Below are positions 23,774 through 31,567 of a stretch of 64,000 bases of DNA, piece after piece. Position numbers and translations under genes: made by a program. Every line of letters begins with the position of its first letter. Within the stretch, counting starts at the first letter, position 1. Source of the DNA: a virus; IMG/VR virus record IMGVR_UViG_3300050821_006071, positions 1-64,000 of that record; one strand, given 5' to 3'. The notes beneath the pieces were generated by a model, which searched no databases, was not told where the DNA came from, and saw nothing but the letters and a program-made list of their open reading frames with translations.

Positions 23774-24186
23774 GGATCTTGGTAACAGGCTCCCGAGACT
23801 GGACGGACGCCCGAACCCTAGAACGTGCCCTAGACGGGGCTGTAAGGGGCCTGCCAGCGGATGAACTGGTCATCTTGGTGCACGGGGGCAACCCTCACGG
23901 TGCAGACGCTCTAGCGCACGCTGAGGGGCTAGAGCGAGGGTGGGTCATCGAGGTACACGAAGCACTGTGGACGGTTTACAACCTCGCTGCCGGCGCCGTG
24001 CGGAACCAAGAGATGGTCAACACCAAACCTGACGTGTGCGTGGCCTTTATCCGGCCCTGCCGTAGGGCGGGTGCATGCAAGGACGCGAACGGCCGAGCGA
24101 AGCCCAAGCCTCACGACTCGCACGGTACGGCCGATTGCATCGAGCGAGCAAAGGCGGCAGGCATAGATGTTAGGGAGTACAGATGA
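23770..24186 (+). CDS. SLOG/DUF2493-like Rossmann protein
   Basis: 138 aa from GTG. MRILVTGSRDWTDARTL (Rossmann loop), LVHGGNPHGADALAHAEG and AAGAVRNQEMV are the hallmark motifs of the YspA/DUF2493 SLOG family, thought to bind nucleotide-derived ligands. Small and single domain. Role in the phage is unclear; host-signal modulation or nucleotide salvage are possible. Confidence 0.8.
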   Translation: MRILVTGSRDWTDARTLERALDGAVRGLPADELVILVHGGNPHGADALAHAEGLERGWVIEVHEALWTVYNLAAGAVRNQEMVNTKPDVCVAFIRPCRRAGACKDANGRAKPKPHDSHGTADCIERAKAAGIDVREYR

Positions 24187-24740
24187 TCAAGGAAGGCACG
24201 GGTGGCAGGATCTACCCGTGGCCCGATAGGCGTCAGCTAGAAGGATTGCTGTCAACAAACAAATTCACTATCAGGCTTGGCGGGTACCGCTGTGCCAATC
24301 CCCGTTGTGAACGGGTCTTTAACCCTCGGGCAGAGGGAGACCTGTACTGCTCTGAATCCTGCGACTTGGACGCGAACCCTAACTTGAAGGCGCATACACC
24401 GATGATCGATCATTTCACGCACGTTCTCTCTGTCGTCAAGGAAGAGCTGGCCAAGGTGTCACTTGCCAACGGCGTAGACAAGTCGCTTGTTGGCTTTGTC
24501 GTCTCGGCTCTCGGCCCGACGCCAATCCAGACGCCTGGCGGGGCGGCCATGATTAACGGCGCATGGCTTGTTACCGTCACGCTGCGGACGGAGCTTATCG
24601 GGCAGCCCCCGATTCCCGCACCCGTGATCATTCCGGGGCCTATGCCCGATGACGCTGATTTCAGGGGTGCCGTCGGCATGGCCGTGAAGGCGTGCGTCGA
24701 GGCCCGAGACAAGTTGATGCGCGGTGAGATCCCAGCATGA
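24183..24740 (+). CDS. Zinc-finger protein of unknown function
   Basis: 185 aa. N-terminal zinc site CANPRCERVF ... LYCSESCD (CxxxxC + CxxxC), typical of short HNH-like or FCS-like fingers, then an alpha/beta domain (LVGFVVSALGPTPI; INGAWLVTVTLRTELIG). C-terminal helix ends the protein. Function unknown. ATGA overlaps on both sides. Confidence 0.6.
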   Translation: MIKEGTGGRIYPWPDRRQLEGLLSTNKFTIRLGGYRCANPRCERVFNPRAEGDLYCSESCDLDANPNLKAHTPMIDHFTHVLSVVKEELAKVSLANGVDKSLVGFVVSALGPTPIQTPGGAAMINGAWLVTVTLRTELIGQPPIPAPVIIPGPMPDDADFRGAVGMAVKACVEARDKLMRGEIPA

Positions 24741-25405
24741 CCACCTATTACCTAAGCGGCCCGATGCGGTCAAAACCGCAATACAACTTCCCCGCGTTCC
24801 ATGCGGTGGAAAAAGCCCTCTGGGGACACTTGGGCATGGGCAATCATAAGATCCTGAACCCTGCCGATGACTTCAATGGCGACCCAAGCCACCCTGTCAC
24901 GGAATACATGAAGGTTGACCTAGCCCAAGTGCTAGAGGCCGATTGCATCGTGTTGCTGCCAGGGTGGGAATCCTCCGAGGGGGCAAACCGGGAAGTTCAG
25001 GTGGCGCTGTGGACTGGTGCGCGGTTCATGACGGCAAGCGAAAGCGTCGGCTCTGATGACATACTCTATTGGTACTTTGAGCCGATCGAACCGCCGGCTC
25101 TCAGCAACTCGGTTCGTGGTGGCGCACTCGATGAGGCCAAGGGCCTGATCACGGGTGACCGCAACAACTCATACGGGCCGCCTTGGCAGGATTTCTCACG
25201 CACGGCCGAGGCCCTTAACGCCTACGGCTACCGAGGCCCCGACGGCAGGAAACTGGAAAGCCACGATATAGCAATCCTGATCATGGCTGTAAAGATGTCT
25301 CGGCTCATGTGGACACCGACCAAGCGTGACTCGTGGGTTGACATAGCGGGGTACGCGGGTTGCGGGCTTGAGTGCGCGCTACACGATGCGGGCATCAAGT
25401 CATGA
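24737..25405 (+). CDS. DUF4406-DUF6378 fusion protein
   Basis: 222 aa. Residues 1-105 match DUF4406, a nucleoside deoxyribosyltransferase-like fold (YYLSGPMRSKPQYNFP, LLPGWESSEGANREVQVAL). Residues 125-220 match the phage DUF6378 pattern (EAKGLITGDRNNSYGPP, DIAILIMAVKMSRLMW, DSWVDIAGYAGCG). Probably acts on nucleotides or nucleosides during infection. Fusion of the two in one chain is uncommon but seen in actinophage proteins. Confidence 0.8.
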   Translation: MTTYYLSGPMRSKPQYNFPAFHAVEKALWGHLGMGNHKILNPADDFNGDPSHPVTEYMKVDLAQVLEADCIVLLPGWESSEGANREVQVALWTGARFMTASESVGSDDILYWYFEPIEPPALSNSVRGGALDEAKGLITGDRNNSYGPPWQDFSRTAEALNAYGYRGPDGRKLESHDIAILIMAVKMSRLMWTPTKRDSWVDIAGYAGCGLECALHDAGIKS

Positions 25406-25695
25406 GCGACACAACCCTAGAGCTGGAATCGCCGATGTTCTCATGTGGTGCCTGCCATTTCGGTACGTGCATTGCTGGTGAGTGGTCGATTGAGGAAGGG
25501 CGGTTGGTATTCAGGGCTAGCCCAGACCCTCAGCAACGTCGGGGACCTGATTTGGATGGGTGTTGTGAGGGTTACGCTTGCGGCCACTTCACCAAGATAG
25601 TTGCCGACACAGACCAGGTTTTTGAGGGTGAACAGCTAGAGCAACTGCGGAGTACCGCTCACGCTTGGGTTGACTCGCAGGATTGGAGCGTGTGA
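25402..25695 (+). CDS. Cys-containing hypothetical protein
   Basis: 97 aa, ATGA-coupled. CGACHFGTC near residue 15 and CCEGYACGH near 60 suggest a zinc site. C-terminal helix acidic. Function unknown. Confidence 0.55.
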   Translation: MSDTTLELESPMFSCGACHFGTCIAGEWSIEEGRLVFRASPDPQQRRGPDLDGCCEGYACGHFTKIVADTDQVFEGEQLEQLRSTAHAWVDSQDWSV

Positions 25696-25696
25696 C

Positions 25697-26239
25697 ATGA
25701 ACCTAACAAACATGGCCGCTGAGGTCGAGCAAGTCAACAAAGAGCACGGATGGTACGACGATGAGCGCACGTTCTGCGAGCTTATCGCGTTGCTGCATTC
25801 CGAGGTGTCCGAGGCACTAGAGGCTTATCGGCAATGGGGCCTTGATGACGCGACCGTTAACGCTCAGCTGGATATGCCTTTGCAAAAGCCCGAGGGGGTC
25901 GGCAGTGAGTTCGCTGACATCCTCATCCGGCTTCTCGACATGAGCAAGCGCTTCGGGGTTGACCTACGCGAAGAGGTGGCGAACCACCCTGGCCGATTCG
26001 GGATAAACGTGCAATTCGGCGACTCGGCATGCTACATGCATATGCACATCTCGCACCTAGCTTTTGCTGCCGAGGACACACCTTGGGAAGCCGAGCCGAT
26101 CGGCCCCTATTACGCGGCGATTTTCGTTTACCTGGTTCAGTGGTCTGTGTTCTGCGGCATAGACCTCGAAGCGGAGTACGCGCGCAAGCTCGCATATAAC
26201 AAGACTCGGCCGTACCGCCACGGGGGCAAGAAGCTATGA
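25697..26239 (+). CDS. MazG-like nucleotide pyrophosphohydrolase
   Basis: 180 aa. The MazG/all-alpha NTP pyrophosphatase helices are visible: ELIALLHSEVSEALEAYRQW (E-x-x-E) and GSEFADILIRLLDMSKRFG (E-x-x-D). The family hydrolyses noncanonical or alarmone-like nucleotides; phage versions are proposed to lower ppGpp or clean dNTP pools. Starts 1 nt after the upstream stop. Confidence 0.85.
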   Translation: MNLTNMAAEVEQVNKEHGWYDDERTFCELIALLHSEVSEALEAYRQWGLDDATVNAQLDMPLQKPEGVGSEFADILIRLLDMSKRFGVDLREEVANHPGRFGINVQFGDSACYMHMHISHLAFAAEDTPWEAEPIGPYYAAIFVYLVQWSVFCGIDLEAEYARKLAYNKTRPYRHGGKKL

Positions 26240-26580
26240 CCGAGGACATCAACAGGCTGCCCAAGTGGGCACAGCGCCGTATGGCCGAGCTAGAGCGTGA
26301 GCTGGGCAGGGCTAGGAGTGAGCTAGCGGATACCCGAGGCGTTCACCTCGGCACCAACGTCAGGGTGTACAACGGGACGCTTGCACCCGACACCACGTTG
26401 CCGCCCGACTCGCAAATCGACTTCTACATGACGCCATCACCGCAGCCGAGGACACGCGGGTTTCGGACAATCTCTGTTCGCCACAAGGACGCGCGGACTC
26501 TGTATGTCATGGGAGACATTAGCGGGGTTAGCATCGTGCCCCAATCTAACAACTCGTTTGAGGTGACCTTGAATGCCTGA
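26236..26580 (+). CDS. Hypothetical coiled-coil and beta-domain protein
   Basis: 114 aa. N-terminal helix (KWAQRRMAELERELGRARSE) and a beta-rich C-terminal half (FRTISVRHKDARTLYVMG). Resembles a small family found beside MazG in actinophages; not named here. Overlaps the RNA ligase start by 8 nt. Confidence 0.6.
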   Translation: MTEDINRLPKWAQRRMAELERELGRARSELADTRGVHLGTNVRVYNGTLAPDTTLPPDSQIDFYMTPSPQPRTRGFRTISVRHKDARTLYVMGDISGVSIVPQSNNSFEVTLNA

Positions 26581-27337
26581 GTTCCAGGGATTCACGAAGA
26601 TCGCACGGCTTTTCCGGCCGTGCGTGATCACGGAGAAGATAGACGGCACCAACGGGGCCATCGGAATCACGGAGTTCCCGTTCGGCTTCCACGTTGGCGG
26701 AATCGAGGACACGCCGGTGGGGCCGATTGATCACGATGTGCCCGGTAACGCACTGCTGGTCATGGGGCCTAACAACACGCGGGATTGGGGCCACCCTGAA
26801 ACGGAATACCTTGTGTACGCACAAAGCCGTAACCGCATCATCACCCCGAAGGCCGACAATCACGGCTTCGCCGCATGGGTGTGGGCTAACGCTGAGGCCC
26901 TTGTTGACGTGCTTGGCCCTGGTCTGCACTTTGGCGAGTGGTGGGGGTCGGGCATCAACCGGGGGTACGGCCTGCCGAGTGGCGAACATCGGTTCTCGCT
27001 ATTCAATACGTCCCGTTGGACCCGTGAGTACTTGGGAACCAAGCGCGCGCCGATGACGCTTGACGTTGTCCCCGTGCTCTACGAAGGCGCGTTCTCATCG
27101 CTGGCCGTGGTCGGCACCAAGCAACGATTGCTGTTGCACGGGTCTTACGCCTCGCCGGGGTTCATGAACCCCGAAGGGGTTGTGGTCTACCACGCGGCAG
27201 GAAACGTGATGTTCAAGAGCACGCTTAAGGATGATGAAGTGCCCAAGGCGGTAGCAAAGCGAAAGCCCTATGCCGAATGGGTGAATCTTGCCCCGCACTG
27301 CCGGGAACTAATACCGGAATACGAGCTGGCCGCATGA
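26573..27337 (+). CDS. RNA ligase
   Basis: 254 aa. Nucleotidyltransferase motifs: I TEKIDGTNGAI (catalytic Lys), III LHFGEWWGSGINRGYG, IV PEGVVVYH, V MFKST (Lys). This is the RNA_ligase/T4 Rnl2-like set, here with no C-terminal extension. Such enzymes repair RNA cut by host anticodon nucleases; the presence of phage tRNAs fits this. Substrate not proven. Confidence 0.85.
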   Translation: MPEFQGFTKIARLFRPCVITEKIDGTNGAIGITEFPFGFHVGGIEDTPVGPIDHDVPGNALLVMGPNNTRDWGHPETEYLVYAQSRNRIITPKADNHGFAAWVWANAEALVDVLGPGLHFGEWWGSGINRGYGLPSGEHRFSLFNTSRWTREYLGTKRAPMTLDVVPVLYEGAFSSLAVVGTKQRLLLHGSYASPGFMNPEGVVVYHAAGNVMFKSTLKDDEVPKAVAKRKPYAEWVNLAPHCRELIPEYELAA

Positions 27338-27501
27338 CCAAGCGAGAGCTGATCGAGGAACTAGCGCCATACCCCGATGATGCATGGATTGACGTTCGGC
27401 TAGAAGCGGATGACAGAGCCGTTGAGGGCGTAGCTGATGTGCTAACGCACGCCGGTAAAACGTGGGTCACCCTCGGAGTCGTAGGGGTGTTGGCCAAGTG
27501 A
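27334..27501 (+). CDS. Small hypothetical protein
   Basis: 55 aa, ATGA-coupled to the ligase. MTKRELIEELAPYPDDAWIDV... then VTLGVVGVLAK; compact alpha/beta. The opening TKxELIEELAPYPDDAxI is a recurring phage/prophage motif of unknown function. Confidence 0.6.
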   Translation: MTKRELIEELAPYPDDAWIDVRLEADDRAVEGVADVLTHAGKTWVTLGVVGVLAK

Positions 27502-27764
27502 TATGTCACAACTGCGAGGTGGCAGGCTACATCAACGCTGAGGCTAACCGCCAGGTGTTTTGGAACTTCAAGCTTTCAGAGAAAGTCCGTGAGTTGGCTC
27601 GGTCGTGGCATCGGACGTGCAAGGGCAGGAGTTACTGCACCTGCCAGCACCGCGTAGGCGACTACACCGACCGGACCAAGGTTGAAGACACGACCACGAC
27701 CAATCAGAGGGTAAAGGACGATGCAACAGCAGAACTCGCCAAGATTGACGTGTCTTTGGTTTGA
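27498..27764 (+). CDS. Small zinc-binding protein
   Basis: 88 aa from GTG. ICHNCEVAG and CKGRSYCTCQH give at least four Cys plus His, a plausible zinc knuckle; a DxT-rich tail follows. Overlaps the next gene by 44 nt. Function unknown. Confidence 0.55.
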   Translation: MICHNCEVAGYINAEANRQVFWNFKLSEKVRELARSWHRTCKGRSYCTCQHRVGDYTDRTKVEDTTTTNQRVKDDATAELAKIDVSLV

Positions 27765-27906
27765 CGACTCTGAGCTACAGATGCTCTATCACGCGGTGTG
27801 GCGGGTAAAGCCGTTCGCCGAGATGGGCCAAGAGATGGCCACGGCCGAGGCCTTGCTAGAGAAACGCCTTTTTGATGCCGTAAAGGGTCTCACGTGTCCA
27901 AGCTAG
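27721..27906 (+). CDS. Small helical protein
   Basis: 61 aa with AAAGGA immediately upstream of the ATG. Helical (DSELQMLYHAVWRVKPFAEM; TAEALLEKRLFDAVKGL). Function unknown. Confidence 0.55.
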   Translation: MQQQNSPRLTCLWFDDSELQMLYHAVWRVKPFAEMGQEMATAEALLEKRLFDAVKGLTCPS

Positions 27907-28046
27907 AGGCGGCACTGCTCTTTCAAGTGTTGCTGCTAAGCGTCGGGGCCGAGCTAGATCCGCCAGACCCGAGCCTATACGGCTATGAGCCGCACTCCGT
28001 TTTCGCCCCGTTCACCTTTAGAGCAAGGGATGTAGAGCATGGCTAA
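27894..28046 (+). CDS. Small hypothetical protein
   Basis: 50 aa from GTG: SKLEAALLFQVLLLSVGAEL then DPSLYGYEPHSVFAPFTFRA. Overlaps the upstream stop and the next ATG. Not hydrophobic enough for a clear membrane helix. Function unknown. Confidence 0.5.
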   Translation: MSKLEAALLFQVLLLSVGAELDPPDPSLYGYEPHSVFAPFTFRARDVEHG

Positions 28047-28482
28047 CTGGACTTCCCGAGAAAAAGACGCATACATGCACGTGCTAGGCATGCTCATGAA
28101 GGGCGACCCAAAGCGCAAGGCCGAACTTGACGCTGAGGCCGCTCTGCTGATTGCCGCCATGCGCGAGCAGATGCCCTCGGCCGACGAAGCCGTTTTGGCC
28201 GAGTTCTCATCGTGCATGCACGTCATCGGGGCATCCGTGCTCAGGATGACGCTAGCGGAAGCGCTCAGCTACGCCAAGCGGCTCTATGAGTCATACAGCG
28301 TGGTCACAGCCCAGCTGATCGGGGCTTATGACCCCAAGTCCGACAGCATCCCTAACTACACAGTCCCTGAGATCCTGAGCATGCTCGGGATGGATGCCGA
28401 GACCAGTACCAAGGTTTGGGAAGCCGTTCAGCGCCAGGGGCACCACCAGGGGGCAGACGAGCTACAGGGGCAGTACCTGTGA
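28039..28482 (+). CDS. Hypothetical helical protein
   Basis: 147 aa, almost entirely helical, charged at the start (MANWTSREKDAYMHVLGMLM) and with repeated Ala/Leu helices; ends Gln/Gly-rich. Function unknown; not recognised. Confidence 0.6.
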   Translation: MANWTSREKDAYMHVLGMLMKGDPKRKAELDAEAALLIAAMREQMPSADEAVLAEFSSCMHVIGASVLRMTLAEALSYAKRLYESYSVVTAQLIGAYDPKSDSIPNYTVPEILSMLGMDAETSTKVWEAVQRQGHHQGADELQGQYL

Positions 28483-28655
28483 TGGCCGCCACGGGTGACA
28501 ATCCAGCGGCGTGCATCATTTGCGAAGCCACCGAGGATCTATGGACTGATGACCTCGGGCGGCACTTCTGCCGCAACTCCAAAAGGTGCGTAAGGCGTTG
28601 GCGCACGCTACGTGCCGAGGCCATACGCGCCGAGGCCCTTAAGGCCACAAAATGA
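28482..28655 (+). CDS. Small zinc-finger protein
   Basis: 57 aa. CIICEATEDLWTDDLGRHFC then NSKRCVRRW gives CxxC-HxxxC-like ligands, followed by a basic Arg/Ala helix. The ATG shares a base with the upstream stop. Probably nucleic-acid or protein binding. Confidence 0.6.
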   Translation: MAATGDNPAACIICEATEDLWTDDLGRHFCRNSKRCVRRWRTLRAEAIRAEALKATK

Positions 28656-28924
28656 GCCACGCGAACCCGTGGCCTGAGCACTGGCAGGTTTCCTTCGCGT
28701 GGCCCTTCATGGGCCACGTGCTGGAATCCCGACGCTCTGAGTTCACGATTGAGTCAGACGACGATCCGCAATGGTACACGTTTGAACGCTACGTCTACAA
28801 CACCAAGACAAAGACGGATTGGGTTGACGGCTTTGCCCACAAGCCCTACGGGGCGTTCGTCAGCTTTAGGCCTGACGATATCAGCAAGGTACGGGCAAAG
28901 AGGGTGCCTCCGTGTGATGGATGA
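28652..28924 (+). CDS. Hypothetical protein
   Basis: 90 aa, Trp/Phe/His-rich, beta-type (WQVSFAWPFMGHVLESRRSE; YGAFVSFRPDDISK). ATGA-coupled. Function unknown. Confidence 0.55.
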   Translation: MSHANPWPEHWQVSFAWPFMGHVLESRRSEFTIESDDDPQWYTFERYVYNTKTKTDWVDGFAHKPYGAFVSFRPDDISKVRAKRVPPCDG

Positions 28925-29171
28925 ATGCGAGGTGCTAGAAGGGTGCTTCATTTGCGGTGATCGGGGGTATAACCGCAACCCATCCACGTGGGCGTGCCTC
29001 ATATGCGATGTGGAGTGGTCAGGCCCTCGGGCATGGCTGCCCAGAAACTGGCCAGGGTCCTATGCGTACTACCGCCGTAGCCGTGAGGCCGTCGAGGCGA
29101 GCTTTGCTGAGACATACGATGTGGAGTTCGTTGACTTCCGCAATCCCGATGCCCCTCACAGCCCTGCCTGA
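28917..29171 (+). CDS. Zinc-finger protein, last gene of early operon
   Basis: 84 aa. CFICGDRG and WACLICDVEW form a four-Cys zinc site 17 residues apart; a Trp/Arg-rich and then acidic tail follows. Overlaps the upstream stop. It ends 46 nt before the operon terminator. Confidence 0.6.
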   Translation: MDECEVLEGCFICGDRGYNRNPSTWACLICDVEWSGPRAWLPRNWPGSYAYYRRSREAVEASFAETYDVEFVDFRNPDAPHSPA

Positions 29172-29217
29172 TACATTAAACGCGCCTAGCCTCTAGACGC
29201 GTCCAGAACGAACGCTA

Positions 29218-29264
29218 AAGCCCCTTGGGGTGTGGCCTAGGTGACCACACCAACCAAGGGGCTT
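29218..29264. terminator. Terminator at end of early operon
   Basis: Stem AAGCCCCTTGG/CCAAGGGGCTT (11 bp) with an inner GTGTGG/CCACAC stem. No long T-run, but the stem is strong. It separates the rightward early operon from the leftward integrase block; a second weak hairpin (ACGGCC/GGCCGT) follows near 29275-29293. Confidence 0.8.
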
Positions 29265-29300
29265 CAGGCTGTCTACGGCCATTTTAGGGCCGTCTAGGGG

Positions 29301-29366
29301 CTATTTCGGGCAGCCGCAGATCGTGAGCTTGCATACGGGGCATACCCACTGGAGTAGCTTTTTCAT
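29301..29366 (-). CDS. Micro-protein with zinc-type Cys pairs
   Basis: 21 aa, MKKLLQWVCPVCKLTICGCP..., with a near-perfect AAAGGA eight bases before the ATG. The CPVC and CGC pairs could bind one metal. Too short for statistics; supported by its ribosome binding site and motif. Lies between the terminator and the leftward gene at 29390. Confidence 0.45.
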   Translation of the reverse strand: MKKLLQWVCPVCKLTICGCPK

Positions 29367-29389
29367 CTTTGATCCTTTCTGTTGAGGGT

Positions 29390-29671
29390 CTACAGGTGCC
29401 GCAAACGGTGGCGCTGCTCTGCCGTCATCATATCGGTTTTGCCGGCGACGATTGCGGCAGTTACGCACGCGTCGCATAGCGGGTGTGTCTTGCTCCGCTC
29501 ACGTGCCTCGGGGGTTGGCTCGATTGTGGTTGCGGTGCCGTCTACGATTGCCACGTCGGGCGGTAGCCCTGTCTCAGGGTCTACGGCCATCATGTTCACG
29601 CAGTCAGGGCAAGCCGTTGCGCGCCTGCCGCATGCTGCGCAGGTGAACATCAGCGTAGCTATTCCAGTCAT
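29390..29671 (-). CDS. Cys-rich protein downstream of integrase
   Basis: 93 aa. CAACGRRATACPDC and later CDAC are zinc ligand pairs. AGGGAAAG lies upstream. It starts inside the last 68 nt of the integrase gene, so it is likely co-transcribed with it. Could be a small accessory of recombination, but nothing proves this. Confidence 0.6.
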   Translation of the reverse strand: MTGIATLMFTCAACGRRATACPDCVNMMAVDPETGLPPDVAIVDGTATTIEPTPEARERSKTHPLCDACVTAAIVAGKTDMMTAEQRHRLRHL

Positions 29672-31232
29672 GATCTTTCCCTCTTTCCCTTATGCGTCCT
29701 AACCTGACGATGATGGTTCGCGCGTCTACGACATTGATGCGCCGTAGGTCGCCGTTGGCCTGTTGTACCGCCGTGTTCCAAGCCACGGGGTTAACCCTTT
29801 CGCTTAGCGTCTTGGCATCGCGCTCAGGGTCGCTGGTGTCTATCGTCACGGTAGGTGGCTCGCCTCGGTGGTCGGCAGCACGAGCGTAGACCTTCCAGCC
29901 CATCCCCGTTAGGTACTGCCGTTTTTCCGTGGCATCAAGCGTGGCCCAGTGCTCGGCTACCGTGGTGCCGGTGTCTATCTGCTGCCACGCGTCGGGCAGG
30001 GGCTTGATGGTGGCGAGTTCCGCGCGGATTTCCGCTATCCGCGCGTCGTAGTCTGCCGCCTCGATGTCGAGGGCCGACGCCTGCCGCTTGAGTTCCTTGC
30101 GCCGTCGTTCGCCGTCGTCACCCTGTATCAGGGTCAGAGAGATGTGTGGCAGCATGCCGTAGGCCTCGGTCACGGCCTCATCAACAACCGCTTCGAGTTC
30201 GGCAGTCCTGATCATCCTGACCTCAGGGTTGCCCGAGCAGGCAAAGCACCTGTAGTAGGGCCACACCGTAGAGCCACGCTTGGTGTTGTGGCCATACAGC
30301 GGCCCTGAGCAGACAGCGCAGAACACCACTCCGCTCAGCGCTCGGGCATCGTAGCGGTTGACCTTGGGCTTGCTTGCGGCGTTGATGATGGGCTGTAGCT
30401 CAGTCCACGTTTCGGTGTCGATGACCTCGGGGGGCGCGTTCCGCAGAATCATGTAGATCGAGCTAGCGTCCCATTTCGGGGTGCCCTTCTTGCGCTTTTG
30501 GTCTGCTCTTGCCGTCGGTATGCCCTCTGCCGTCAAGTCGCGTGCGATCTGGCAGGCTGACTTACCAGCGAGGATGTCCCGAGCCATGCGGTTCGCCACG
30601 GCCTTTTGCCGTTCGTCAACGACCACCTCATAGTGGTCGTCTACCTTGACGGGCTTGGTTCCGTACTTGGTGGAACCCCCGCCCCAGTAGCCCATAGCCT
30701 TTAGCTTGGTGGCCGCCTCTGAACGCCGTTCCCCCATCCGTTCGCGTTCGAACTCGGCGAACATCACGAGGATGTTCGCGATGAGACGCCCCACGGGGGT
30801 AGAGAGGTCAAAGCCTTCCGCTACCGAGATGATCGTCTTGCCGTTGGCCTCACACCACTGCAAGATGCGCTGAAAGTCCAGCAACGATCGGGTGAGCCGA
30901 TCGAGCTTGGCGACTACGAGCACATCCCACAGTTTGACTAGCTTAGGGTCAGTGAGCCATGGCTCTAGGTCTCGGTTCCATGCGCTGACACTGCCGCTCA
31001 CGTCGAGGTCTTCCACGATGGCCACAAGGTGGCCGTTGCGGAGCTTGACTGACAGCGTGATCGAGTCGCGCTGACGCTCGGGGCTGGTAGTCTCGTCTGT
31101 CAGGTGGCTGAGCCGGACCGCGCCGAGGTACCGCACATCCTCTGCCGGCTTGCCGCCAGCCGGCCCCGTGGCCTTTGGCCTTGGGTTACGCGGGGCCGGC
31201 GCCTTGCCCCTTATGCTCTGACCTGCGCTCAT
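29604..31232 (-). CDS. int: Large serine recombinase (integrase)
   Basis: 542 aa. Resolvase domain at residues ~35-185: RLSHLTDETTSPERQRDSI contains the catalytic Ser, VLVVAKLDRLTRSLLDF the catalytic Arg pair, and the long helix follows. Recombinase domain at ~190-300 (MGYWGGGSTKYGTKPV; GIPTARADQKRKKGTPKW). Zinc ribbon FCAVCSGPLYG ... YRCFACSG at ~310-340, then a coiled-coil region (about 375-400) and C-terminal domain. It catalyses attP x attB integration; excision needs a directionality factor. The likely attP lies 68 nt upstream of its start. Confidence 0.95.
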   Translation of the reverse strand: MSAGQSIRGKAPAPRNPRPKATGPAGGKPAEDVRYLGAVRLSHLTDETTSPERQRDSITLSVKLRNGHLVAIVEDLDVSGSVSAWNRDLEPWLTDPKLVKLWDVLVVAKLDRLTRSLLDFQRILQWCEANGKTIISVAEGFDLSTPVGRLIANILVMFAEFERERMGERRSEAATKLKAMGYWGGGSTKYGTKPVKVDDHYEVVVDERQKAVANRMARDILAGKSACQIARDLTAEGIPTARADQKRKKGTPKWDASSIYMILRNAPPEVIDTETWTELQPIINAASKPKVNRYDARALSGVVFCAVCSGPLYGHNTKRGSTVWPYYRCFACSGNPEVRMIRTAELEAVVDEAVTEAYGMLPHISLTLIQGDDGERRRKELKRQASALDIEAADYDARIAEIRAELATIKPLPDAWQQIDTGTTVAEHWATLDATEKRQYLTGMGWKVYARAADHRGEPPTVTIDTSDPERDAKTLSERVNPVAWNTAVQQANGDLRRINVVDARTIIVRLGRIRERGKDHDWNSYADVHLRSMRQARNGLP

Positions 31233-31299
31233 GTCAAGGTTCTCCGCTCTGTGTACCTACACCGTACCTGCGTTGTCAGGGTTGGGGCCTTCATCCCTT

Positions 31300-31347
31300 G
31301 CATGTACTTTGATGAGTATGACCCGTCGTACTCATCAGACTACATGC
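31300..31347. other. attP: Candidate attP site
   Basis: A 48-bp imperfect palindrome with left half GCATGTActtTGATGAGTA, TGAC, a central CC (31323-31324), then GTCG, TACTCATCA-gac-TACATGC. The two 23-nt half-sites agree at 20 positions. Size, symmetry around a non-palindromic dinucleotide and position just before the serine integrase match known attP sites of this class. Both arms intact implies the phage is not integrated here. Confidence 0.75.
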
Positions 31348-31363
31348 TTCTAGGGGCCGACGG

Positions 31364-31567
31364 CTACCCCTGCTCAAGCATGATGTATAGCAGACCCTCA
31401 GGGGTTCTCGGGTCAGGGTCTATCGGCGGGCGGTTGCCTGCCACCGACCGCCACACGTCAGGATGATCTTCATAGACGTGCCACGTAGAGAGATAGCCGA
31501 CCACGTCCTTAACAGGATGAGCAGCCGTCCACGTGCAACCGCTAACGCGACACTCGGCTCGTGCCAC
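31364..31567 (-). CDS. Small zinc-finger protein upstream of integrase
   Basis: 67 aa from GTG with AGGAGG 6 nt upstream. CRVSGCTWTAAHPVKDVVGY then a WHVYEDHPDVW segment give a C2H2-like ligand set. It is transcribed toward attP and the integrase. Position makes it one candidate for a recombination directionality factor or integrase regulator; similar small fingers are common in actinobacteria. Confidence 0.65.
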   Translation of the reverse strand: MARAECRVSGCTWTAAHPVKDVVGYLSTWHVYEDHPDVWRSVAGNRPPIDPDPRTPEGLLYIMLEQG

